From NCBI RefSeq assembly GCF_016808095.1, contig NC_068974.1, positions 5,208,001 to 5,272,000 of the forward strand: a DNA stretch of 64,000 bases, written 5' to 3'. This document shows positions 47,169 through 59,000 of this stretch, one piece after another. Both the position numbers and the translations under genes were made by a program. The first letter of the stretch is position 1. The number at the start of each line of letters is the position of its first letter. The notes beneath the pieces are model-generated. The model ran no database searches, was not told where the DNA came from, and worked only from the letters and a program-made list of their open reading frames with translations. This stretch comes from Vigna angularis (taxonomy: Eukaryota > Streptophyta > Magnoliopsida > Fabales > Fabaceae).

Positions 47169-47626
47169 TGTTACGTCTTCTGCTTTCGCAATTCCCTATT
47201 TTGAAACTTCACGTGCTTGCCAATCTTCAACAATAACAAACTCTAATTAACCAAATAGGGTTTGGAAAATTCACGTGCTTGCACAAAATTCAGAACCACA
47301 TTCCTCTCACAAATGAAACACGAATGAAATCCCATATTTAAGTTCATCCAATCCTAAATCCCATTTCAGAAATCCATTTTATTAAAATTTAACAAGTTGC
47401 CAAATTCCACGTTTCAACTCTCAGCATGCCACGTTTTAAAAAATTGACACATCAACCTTCCACCTGTGCAAAAACTAAACCCCGTTAAGTAAATTTAACG
47501 GTAGAGGTTCAATAGATTCAAATTAGCACCTTTAAAGATTAATTGAGGATTCCAAAAAAATAAGAATCAAAATGAAAAAAATCCACAAAAAAAAGGAACA
47601 ACTAAAGGGTTTAAACCTTGTATAAA

Positions 47627-47784
47627 AATAAAACAATTAAATATATGATTATTATATATTATATTGGTGTTATGGTGTAATAAATATCAAATTAGACTTT
47701 CTAAACATTTATAATTTAGTTATATTTAAAATAGGAACAATTATTTTCTTAATCTATGTAAATATTTACCTTTTAGTTTCTTTT

Positions 47785-47853
<69 letters not shown>

Positions 47854-48071
47854 ACAAATAAAAAATTTCTATACCAAATCTTGATCAAACCAGGGGCCAA
47901 TTGTGGAAGCAGGCAAGACTTTGCTATTACTGAATTTTGCCCCTTTGCACTGCCATTGGAGTCTATTATTCACAATAGTCTCGGGTGTTCATTGAATCAA
48001 TTTCCACCTAAGTCAGAAGTGATGAATGAGTAAAAACTTGAAAACGCTATTCCCTGATCGTCATTTCTTCC
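47627..48071 (+). promoter_or_regulatory. Upstream region of the HEATR6-like gene with (AT)n tract
   Basis: Contains an (AT)n tract at 47787-47850, then ~220 bases of less AT-rich sequence before the ATG at 48072. No specific factor site can be assigned. Part of the 5' UTR is probably here. Confidence 0.45.
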
Positions 48072-51000
48072 ATGGCCGGTAAGGGATTTGACGGAGCGGC
48101 ACCGACGTCGTTGGTTAGGTCATGGAGAACTGCATTTTTGACACTGAGGGATGAAACCCTAACGATTCCTCCTCGCAATTCCAACGTGCAATTGCTTGAC
48201 AATCTCATTCTCTCACACTCAAACGCTTTGGTGTCCGCTGCGGTTGAACTTCCCTCTCACGAGGTATCTTCTTCGTTTTCTCCTTTACGTAAATGCTTGC
48301 GAGGTTTTAGAGCGTGTTCGGAAACTGATGACGGAAAGTAGTTATAGCTTTCTCGTTTTTCTATATTATGGAAGTGCTTTTTCGGCTTTGCAAACATGCT
48401 TTAAATTATGCACTCTCTTCTCACTTGTTATAAATGTACACCTGATTTGTTGTTTAATTTCTTTTCTCCAAGGTTTTGTCCGACATTTTGTTTATGATGG
48501 AATTGGTTGCTGCAACTTCTTCAGATGAAGAAGATTGTACTCGTATTTATGCACAGACATCACGACTGGTATGTGTTTTCTTAGGCCTTGTATAAACTTG
48601 TACATTGGTGACATTTTCTTATAAGTGATATTGTTGCCTGTGTTCTTATTGCAGATTCATGATATATGCCGATGTGTCTCGTTCGATTTAAATTTCTCCT
48701 CTTATAGTAGTGTCCTTAATTGTTTCGGGAAGATGCTGAATCTTTTTCTTAGAAACGTTGCTGCTATTGGCGATATAAGTGGAATTTGCAGTGCTACTAC
48801 AATAATTCCTGCCATTGAGTGCTTACAGGCTGTCAGGTTTTTTCATTCTCTGAAAAACAATTGATGCATGATGTAATCTTTCGTAGGCACTTTACATACG
48901 TCACTTTTGGAACTATTAGGCTGCAGTAATGCTTTTACTTGAAAAGCATAGTAGACACAACATACTTTTGATTAATACAGACTCTTCTCTAATTTCTACC
49001 TTACCTATTTGAAAATCTTGACTTTATGTATTTTATTATTTTTCTCTGATACCTTGTTGCTTTTCTATTATATATGATAAATATAAGAGAAGTGACTTTT
49101 CTTTTTCTCGTCAGTAATGTTGAATTATGTATTCCGTTATTTAAAATGATAGTAGTAATTTTTGTTTTCTCCATTCTAGTAGATAAATTGTGGATTGTGG
49201 CTATTGTGCTTTATTTCTTTTATGTATCCTAATAGTATATTATTATTTATTAATTGCTAGTTGTGGCCCTGGGTATGCTGACAACCTAAGCTCTTTAGTG
49301 CCCAGACTTTGCTTTTTAGTATAGGGTTCAAATCTCCTACTGCGACCACCTTGTGGGCAGGGTACCATCCTTGAAAGGGGATTAGCTCTACACCTTAAGG
49401 GTTTGGAGGCGCCTTGTGCTATTCTCTAGAACTTTTTGTAGGATTTTATTTTCTTGAAGATTTTCTCAAAGTGATAATATGGCAATTCATCATATATTTC
49501 AAATCCTATGAATATGCTTCTGTAGTTTGCAATTTTCCAAGTTCCTGTGGTGTATGTATTTTAATGCGGTCTGTCATTTTATGTTTTTAAATATGAATGA
49601 GAAAATACTGTTTACTCAATAACATATGTTGACCTCTATTGCTTGAAAGAGCTAAATGGTGTTGCTCCAAAATTTGAGTTTATACTATTAAAATGTTTCT
49701 TTATTTTGCTGCTTTTACTGTTAGTACTCCCAACTTTTTTTCTTTAGTAAATGATACTTTTAATTGACTCTTCAAAATCTGCTCCCTCTCCAGATTTATT
49801 ATTATATCTCATCGAAGATGGTTGCAATCTGAAGATATTATACTGGTTAAATTTTTACTTGATGTTATCGATTGCTCTCATGGTGTGCCATTTTGGATGC
49901 CTCATTCAATTTGTAAAGAAAAATCTACTGGTATTAATATGAGATTTTCCACAGAAAGAAGTTCCAGTGAATTACAGACAGTGGCTTTTGAGATGCTCAG
50001 TGAAGCAATCTCAAGAGCTGGGTCATCCTTCCCTGTTGACATTTGGAGATCAATTCTTGAGGTTTATGATAATTCTGCATTTCTTTTTGTAAAACTATTA
50101 GTTGTAGGATTTTTTTGAACTAGTCTCTTTTGAAACAGGTGTTCAGGAAAACAATGGACGTCTTGGCATTAAAGCCCCCTGTTGTGGAAGATAGTGCTAT
50201 GTCCAGGTAATCTGTATGTTGGAGGAACTTATTAGAATTCAATGATGAAACTCATGCATGGTTCATACTTTAGCCATATGTCATTATTTTTATACTTTGC
50301 TGCAAGTCACATGCATCTTTTCTGTAGGTTTTATGAATCTTTTCTGTGCTGTCTACATCTTATCCTCATTGATCCAAAATGTGCAGTTTCGGATCATGTA
50401 AGTTTAAGACTTTTTTATTTTAATACAAAGAGTAAAGAAATGTTATACCCCTAATCATTGTGACTTGTTTTACTTTTCCTCTAGGTGTCAGTTTTTGTTG
50501 CTGTTCTGCGAATGTTCTTAGTTTATGGCCTTTCAGGTAGAACACCAGGAACTTATTTGCTTGTTGGTCACAAGGAGAAGGAGCTTAGTACTATGAGTCC
50601 CAAGGCAAGCAGGGAACTACTAAAAAAATCAGATCATGGTACATATAGGCCTCCACACTTGCGCAAAAGGGACTGTTTGAATGTGAAGCACTGTAGTGTT
50701 AGGCATTCCCAATACATGTCAGATAGTGAGTCTTCTACTATTAATGTTACGTCTTCAGATTCAGAGTTTAGTGATGGAGATGTATCAGCTAATGATAGTG
50801 GCAGAGTGCAGAACTCAAGGGTTAGAGTAGCTGCCATAACTTGCATACAGGTAAATTTGCAAAACTGTCTCATAACTTTAAATTGAGTCTTGCTTGAAAT
50901 TTAATTGTGAAAAGTCTAGAATGAGAAACAAGTTGGTTAAGATGTATTTTTCGAAGAAATTAGAACCATTAACTTTACCTTTTTGTTATCAACTTCTCCA

Positions 51001-53051
51001 TTATTTGATTGTTGTTGCTATGGCTTTGTTGGATAATTTTGAAAACCTTAGATCAGTTTAGTGTAGAGATATATATGTTTATGTACAATTAATTCTTAAC
51101 ATCCATCTTAATTTGGATTTTAGATGGTAACTATGGTCAATTTGTTACAAATATAATCAACCATATCTCTAATTAACCACCTTTGTAAAAAATTCTTCTA
51201 TTTTTGTATTTCTTAACTGCTGTTATTTTATTTCTTAAATTAGTTTTCCAATCTTGTATACACACACACACATATGATGTATTCAAAGAAGTAAATCATT
51301 TTATATTTGAGATGGTACTGAAACTTGGTTCATATTAGTAAAAAGGTTTATGCCTAACTCAATTTCACAAAATTGATTTCAAAACTTCACAAAATTGATT
51401 TATAAGGTGAGGATTGAACTCTATTGATATATTATAATTCAACGTTATGCATAGTTGATGTGAGATCTCTAACACACCTATCACGTCAATGAATGAACAT
51501 CTCGAGTTTGAGATTACAACAATCCTTATGAACTTGACTAGGTTGGGTTTTAAATGACTTTGATGCCATATCAAATATTAGGGTATAATAGAATGGTTTT
51601 ATTGCTATGAACACATTAGATATATATACAAGATTGGAAAACTAATTTAGGAAATATAATAGCAACATTTAACGTAATTAGATCCCTATGATTCAGGAAT
51701 ATAATCAGATCCCTATGATTCAGGGATATTTCTATTATACACTTTAATTATAATCTGCTAAACATGGAAGTAATAAAATATGATTGCTGATACTCCCCTC
51801 AAGTTGGTAAATATGTATTTTCCATCCCATTTTGGAAACAATGATTTTAAAGTTGTTGCTATTCAACCCCTTTGTTAATTTTTCTTTAATAAAATGTCGA
51901 TCAATTTTAATTGTGTTTGGTTCTATCATGTTGCACTGGATTATGGACTATGCTATTAACAAATTTGTTATTATAGTGAAGTCTCATTAGTTCATCTTGC
52001 TTTATTCTTAAGTCTTCAAAGATGATTTTCAGCCATAGTAGTTCACATATCCCTTTTGTCATTGCCTTGAACTCTGCCCAAACACGGGATCTTATTGTAT
52101 TTTGTTTTTTATTCATGTAAGTTACAAGATTCCCACCAAGGAAAGTACCGTATCTAGTAGTTGATCTTTGATCCACAATTGACAAAAGATAGTTAGCATC
52201 TGCATATACTACTACTAGATTTACATTTCCATTTCGTTTGAACAAAATTCCCTTGCCCAAAGTCTCTTTTAGATATTGCACCATTCTTAATGCAGTCATA
52301 AGTGAATCTCCTTCGGTTGATGCATGAACTGGCTAACTAGACTCAATGCAAATGTAACATCAGGTCTAGTGTGAGACAAATGAGTTTGCCAACTAATTTG
52401 TGGTAGATTTCCTTGTCAACGACAGTGTCTTCTACATAAATTTGAATGAGTTGTATGAAGATGTAACTTTAAATGCAAATGTAACATCAGGTCTAGTGTG
52501 AGACAAATGAGTTTGCCAACTAATTTGTGGTAGATTTCCTTGTCAACGACAGTGTCTTCTACATAAATTTGAAGGACTTGTATGAAGATGTAACTTTAAA
52601 AAATTAATCTTTTATGTAATAACTCCAATCTCATAGGTCTAAATAAAAAATAGAAATATATGGAGTCAAATTTTAAACGATTCTTCCATGATTCATATAT
52701 TTTTCACTAATGATTTTATTTTGATCACTTAAATTTTTAAAAAAGTATTCACATAAAATTCACTAATAATTATTAGTAAGTAACGGGTACTTGTAGTTTG
52801 GATACCATGATACCTGTACCTGCACCATCAAAAAGCTGTTGTTTAAATACTTGTATCCATTACCCGCAGATATCCATTAAAAGTACCCATTTGATATTTG
52901 TCATAGATTTTACTTGCAGATATCTATAGATACAAATTTTTTTGTCATCCCTAGTTGATAGTCAAGATGCTACTCTTTCTACTTAAGAGCGTAACAACCT
53001 AGACATCACAATTTGAGTGTGACTTGACCTACATGTGTGTCTATATGTGTG

Positions 53052-53082
<31 letters not shown>

Positions 53083-56000
53083 ATATATACTTTCGAATAT
53101 GAATTCTGGAAGTGTCTGTAAGTATTTGTATCTCTGTGTTTTTCTCTGTGTTTTTTGGACATAGATATGTTAGTTCAAATGATGTATCTGATCATCAAAG
53201 GAACTAATGATCTTATCTAGTTCAAGTGTAGTTCAACTAGTAAAAGCCTAGCACAATAACATTATTAATATTGTAATCATCCCAAGATTGTAGTGTTCCA
53301 CTTAGCATGGTAGATTTGTATGTCTTTGTTTTTCATATTGAACTTACTGATGTATAATATAGGTCATTACTGTTTGAAGTACGAATTCTTGTGGCAATAT
53401 TATTCACCTGCGCTAATATATGTCAACATTACTTGATGTAAAAAAACGAAATGCTAGAAGCTCAGTTTATGTAAATGGTGTAGAATTCCATTGTGGTGTT
53501 AGAAACAGTGTTATTTAAACTCGGTTATGCAGTGCCATGGCGGAAACTGATGGCAGTTTTGCAACCTGCCTCCACAACTAGGTGGTGGTGAATCAGGTTT
53601 CTCGTGGTGGCCCATGGCAGCCGCTTTTGTATAACGTTAGGTGGAAGTGGAACGGGTATGGTGGAAAAGGTGGGGCAGCAGCATGTAGAAGTAAGGAAGG
53701 GAGTAGCATGGACAGGAAATCGGAGAAGAAACCCTAATTGGAGGCTGCTGTGTTAGTTTTGTCTTTTGTTGGGTTTAAAGCCCTACTGATACAGTTAAAA
53801 AAATTGGGCCAGGCCTAATAAAAACATTCAACCTAATACCTTGAACACCCCTCTCCTTCTTTAGCCACACTGCCCTTTGCCTTGCTGTTTACTGTCACCA
53901 CCGCCGCCAATGCAGCAGATTACAAGATTGTTTTTTTTTTTCAAATTATTTTGTCAAATACCACCTGCATTTTTAATTTTTTGTTTCTTCTCCATTTCTA
54001 TATTTTCTGAAAATATACCTATTTTCTAGCAATAATAATGGCCAATGGCCAAGGCATTTCAAAAACATCCCATACTTAAAGAGTTGAGAATGGCTAAAAA
54101 GGTTTATTTTCACTTAAACTTCTGATACAATATACTACTGCATTTATAGGAGACAGTAGTTTAGAATACCAAAAGGTCAGGAATCTCCTAAAAAACCTAA
54201 TAGAAAATTCCCCTACATAAATATTAATAATAATAAAGAACATTACATTTCAACACACATAATATACCTATTTTGCATTATAATTGTATTTCTGTACTTG
54301 TTTTTAAATACATATATTATATTTCTTTTGGCAGCAATGTTTTCGTCATAACCCGATATGATTTCCATTATAACTTTATAAAAGACTTTTGGGCTCTTCG
54401 ATATTTTCGGTATCCGATATTGATAACACTGGTTAGAAACCAATTCAACAAGCCTTTTCGCACCTGGTGAGGTTGGCTATGTTGATCACAAAATTCCATT
54501 TGGCATGGATAAAAACCAAGATTTTATGAATATTGTTTGTTTTTAGTAGTAGCTTTTAGAATAGAAATTTCTCAATATCTCCTTATTAATTAGAAAACAT
54601 ATCTTTGGAATCTTTCTATTCATTTTGGTATATTTTTATTTCCTTATTTTAAAGGTTTTGATTATTACAAATAGAGAGGATCAGAATGTAACTTGTGTGA
54701 TAGTTATCAATAAAATAATTCTTCTGTTCTTACATAGTTCAAGTATTTTATTTGAGATCGTCTCTGGTGACTTCCTCCAATGTCTTGTTCGAATCACTTC
54801 CATTATTTAATGTAAAAAATTAGAATCACTTTCGAGAGCACAATGTAATTGTTTCCTTTTACATTTTCAAAGGCCAGAGAACCAATTTCTTGTTCATTAA
54901 TTTTCCAGACATTTTCAATAGGAAGAAAAACCTATTCCAAATTTTGAGTTTTGGCTACCCTTTCTTGCTCCAATAACTCAAAAGGAAAAGATAAATATAT
55001 AATTTTTTGTCTTTATTGTTTAACTTGCTTGGATGACATCATCTATGACATATAAGCTTTGCTAACTTTGTGGTGATTGATTGTTCTTTTTCTTATTATT
55101 CTTTTATATGTTGGGATGGGAAGGATCTTTGTCAAGCTGATTCTAAATCTTTATCCATGCAATGGTCCTTGCTTTTGCCAACCAGTGATGCACTACAAGC
55201 AAGGTATGGCCTGACCATTTCTCCTTTTGTCAATGCAATCAAACTCTAATATTTTTCTCCATTTGATGTTGTTTTCTAACTTTTTTTTTTTAAATTTGTA
55301 TTTTCATAGGATGCATGATGCAACTTTAATGACATGCTTGCTGTTTGATCCTTGTTTGAAGGTAAAATGACAATGACCTTGATTCCTGTGTGTATAGATG
55401 TCCTGTTCTAAATTTCTATTTGAATTTTAGTGGTCACGTATTTTGACATAATATTTTAGTGCACACATGTCCTATATGATGTTATTCTGGCTTGTTAGTT
55501 GTAGTTATTTTAATTAGAACTTGGAATTAGAAGATAAAATTGGGTGCCCTGTTCATTACCAACTTATAAGGATTGAAAATCAGAGACAAGAGCGAAATGA
55601 AAACCCAACTATTTAGATTGTTTGAGGTGTTGAAGAAGAAAGATGAAGCAGTTCTATGCTTCTATGAGGTCAAATCTCTCACAACTTCACCAATTCTCCA
55701 CTCCCAACAAATACACCCTTCGTTGCTTATTTTCTCTCAGTACATTCACTGCTCTTCAACATTTTCCCAGCTCGTCTACTATTTACACTTTTGTTCCCTT
55801 TAATTTCACTTAGGTGCCCCGGTTCTCATTTTCTTGCTTTACAACTGCACTCAGCTTCGCTCTTCTATAAACTTTGGTGATCTTGGGCCTTAATTTTGTT
55901 GCAATTTTGAAACAATGGTTGTTGTGTAGACCTTATAGTGTCTGTTAGAGATCTTTTTTTAATTAAAGATATGCCCAAGTTATAGTATATAAATGAATAC

Positions 56001-59000
56001 AAACCTCACTTTCTAAACGGATTTTGTAAGGTTGAATTAAACTTAAAATCCACTTTCAAGGAGCGTCTGTCCCTCCTTTGCTCATCACTAACTTTGTGAT
56101 GTTTTATTTGCTCATCAAACTTTGTGATGTTCTACTTGCTCATTGTAACTTCATCCTGTGTGTTTGGTCCTCTGATGGAGTAGAAATTAGAAGCAATGTG
56201 AAAAGCTGCTCAATTATCACAATACTTCTTTATTTGTTGAATCTCACAAAATTCTAATTCTTTGAGGAACTGTTTTACCCACATAGACTCACAAGTGAGT
56301 GATGTCATTGCCCTATATTCAACTTCAATAGTTGATCAGATAACCACATTTTGTTTCTTAATTCTCAAAGGAATAATATTTTCTCCAATGAAAACATAAT
56401 ATCCTATAGTAGATCATCTTTCCGTAGGAGAACTTTCTCCATCAACATAACGCTTTGGTATTACCTATATCTTAATAAAGTAGAGCTTGTCATGGAGTCT
56501 TTTTTATGTATCTTAGGATATGAATGACAACATTCCAATGATCAATACGAGGAGTCTGTACAAATTGTCTCATACCAACTGTGAAAGGCAAATTCAGTCT
56601 TGTAATAGTAAGATGAATAAATTTTTTAACCAATCTTCTATGTCTTTCTGAATGAGGGAAAACTTCACCATGATTTGCATCTAGTTTTTGATTTGGATTC
56701 GTAGGACTATCTACTAGTTTATGGTCAATCTTACCTATCTCTTTTAGGATATCTGAAGCATATTTCCTTGTGAGAAATTACTACTTTCTTTGATTATGTT
56801 ACTATAACACCCAAAATATATGGCACTTTTAGGATTCTTCGTTTGAAGATGATTGCATTAGTGCTCTTATAGTGTAATAATTATATCATCAACATACATT
56901 ATTAAGAACACCTTTTTTAGGGATACTACAAAGAGAGCAACATAATTTACAAAGTCAGATTCCCTTAAAGCGACAAACCTAGGGGTTGCTCTATGTAGAT
57001 TCTTTTCTCTAGATTGTCTTAAAGAAAAGCATTTCTAATGTCCAATTGATAAAGTGACTAATGATGAGTGACCGCCATGGCAAGAAAAAGACATACCATA
57101 GTTATTTATGTCACTAGAGAGAAAGTATCACCATAATTGGGGCTATTCATATGAGTGTATCGTTCAACCATCTATTGAAGCTTTCAGGTGATCAATTTCA
57201 CCATTGGGTCCAACTTTAATGCCATAGACCCAATGACAAACAACTGTCCCAAATGGAAGAAGAACTAATTTCCATGTACTCTTTGTTTCAAGAACTTGCA
57301 TTTTAGAAATCAATGCTTGTCTCTCTCTAGGTTCATCAAGTGCTTTTGTCACATTTTTAGGAATAGTAATAGAAGGTACAAAAGGAATAAAAGAAAAATA
57401 AGGAGACAACCTACGATAGTTGAGAGAATTGTATGTAGGATGTTGATTATGAGTTGAATGAGTACATTTCAGATAAAATGGGCTAACATGAGTCATCATT
57501 ATTAGGTGTCGTGGTATTGAGTGATGATTGAGTAGAACCTAATGGAGAGGATTCACCTTGGAGCGTTGGACTAGTCATTTGGTTCCTATGTTGGGTGTTA
57601 GGAGGAGGTGGAACAAAAGACTCAATTATGACATAGGTAGAATATCTTGGAGAAACCACATATCCTTTTATCGAAGGAGGGAAAAAAGGAGTTGGTTAAA
57701 CAAAAGTGACACTAGCAAACATAAAGTATCTCTTGGTTTTAGGAGAGTAACTTGTGGGAGTCAATCTAAACTCAGACATATCATGTAAATGTTTTGGAGA
57801 TACAGATGCAAAACAAAACCCAAATGAGCTAGTTCCCATGTAGTATAGGCCTTTGGATTCACGCCCTTAGTCAATTAGTCAACCCTTACCATGTTCTTGT
57901 ATAACAAAAAGTTGAAAATAAGACTGATTTATTATTCTCAATCGTTAAAAAATAATTTCTGATACTCTGTATTTGTAATAATCTAATTCTCCTAAAAAGA
58001 GAAATAGGGAAACTAGGAAAGTAAAATAAAATAAAAGATTATATATCTATTTCCTCTAATTAGGAATATTCTAAAGATATTATCTCAAATTACAACACTC
58101 CCCCTCAAGCTGGATCATACAAGATTGTATGAACCAAGCTTGGAATAGACAAACCCAATCAGAGATAATGTCAATAAACCAAATTGCACACACAAACAAA
58201 TGTAGCCCAAGAGACTCCTCAGCATCATATGGAGAATAATGGACAACAATGGACAACCGTGAACTTGCACCATGAAACTTCAACTTGGACAACAATGGAC
58301 AAAAGAGATTTTCCATTAACAATGGATGATGACTTGCAGCAGCAAACTGCAAGAATGGATGAAGGCTTGTAGTGGTGAATCACAACAAACTGCAGGGACT
58401 AGATTGTCATCAATAGTGGGGAACAACAACAAAGCTTCAAGAACTTGATTTCCATGAGTAACATGTGGGAGGCCTTCAAAGGCTAACAGTAATGAAGCTT
58501 TAGGGACTTAAGTGCCCTAACAACAACGAACCTTTAGGGACTTAACTACCCTAACAACAACGAACCTTCAAGGACTTAACTGTCCTGAACAACAACAAAC
58601 CTTCAGGGACTTAACTGCCCTGAACAACAACAAACCTTCAGGGACTTAACTGCCCTCAATAGCAACAAACCTTCAGGGACTTTAACTGCCCTGAACAACA
58701 ACAAACCTGTAGGAACTGAACTTCCCTGTAGTGGCTAACAACAACAATCCTGTAGGGACTTAACCACCCTACAACGGCTAAAACAACAAAAAACCTGTAG
58801 GGTCTACACTACCCTACAACGACTGAACCTTTTCTTCCCCTCACGATTGAACACACGTCAATGACGTGAAGGTGAAAGAACGGATGAGAACCGATCCGTA
58901 CTTGGGGACAAATCTGAAACCCCTAACATCGAACGAGTCAAATCAGCGGGTGGTCTCATAGAACAACTCTCAGTGAGCTGTTACAACAAGGCATTGGCGG

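Larger units (their letters stand above)
42749..47617 (+). mobile_element. Autonomous-type MULE (element 1), 4.87 kb, with 9-bp target duplication
   Basis: Left end GGTTTAAACCCTCTAGTTGT (42749) and right end ...ACAACTAAAGGGTTTAAACC (47617) are inverted. The TIRs extend ~290-300 bp each; further inverted blocks include GATGTGTCAATTTTTTAAA, GTGGCATGCTGAGAGTTGAA and CTGAAATGGGATTTAGG. Flanks are TTATATAAA (42740-42748) and TTGTATAAA (47618-47626), a 9-bp duplication with one mismatch. Inside are a transposase pseudogene on the + strand and an intact GRF zinc-finger ORF on the - strand, arranged tail to tail. Confidence 0.92.

Noticed and set aside
58497..58826. CRISPR-like regular repeat with spacers
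   Set aside because: Spacers are themselves conserved (AACAACAAC) and units vary in their arms. Plant nuclear context inside an LTR element. It is a minisatellite.
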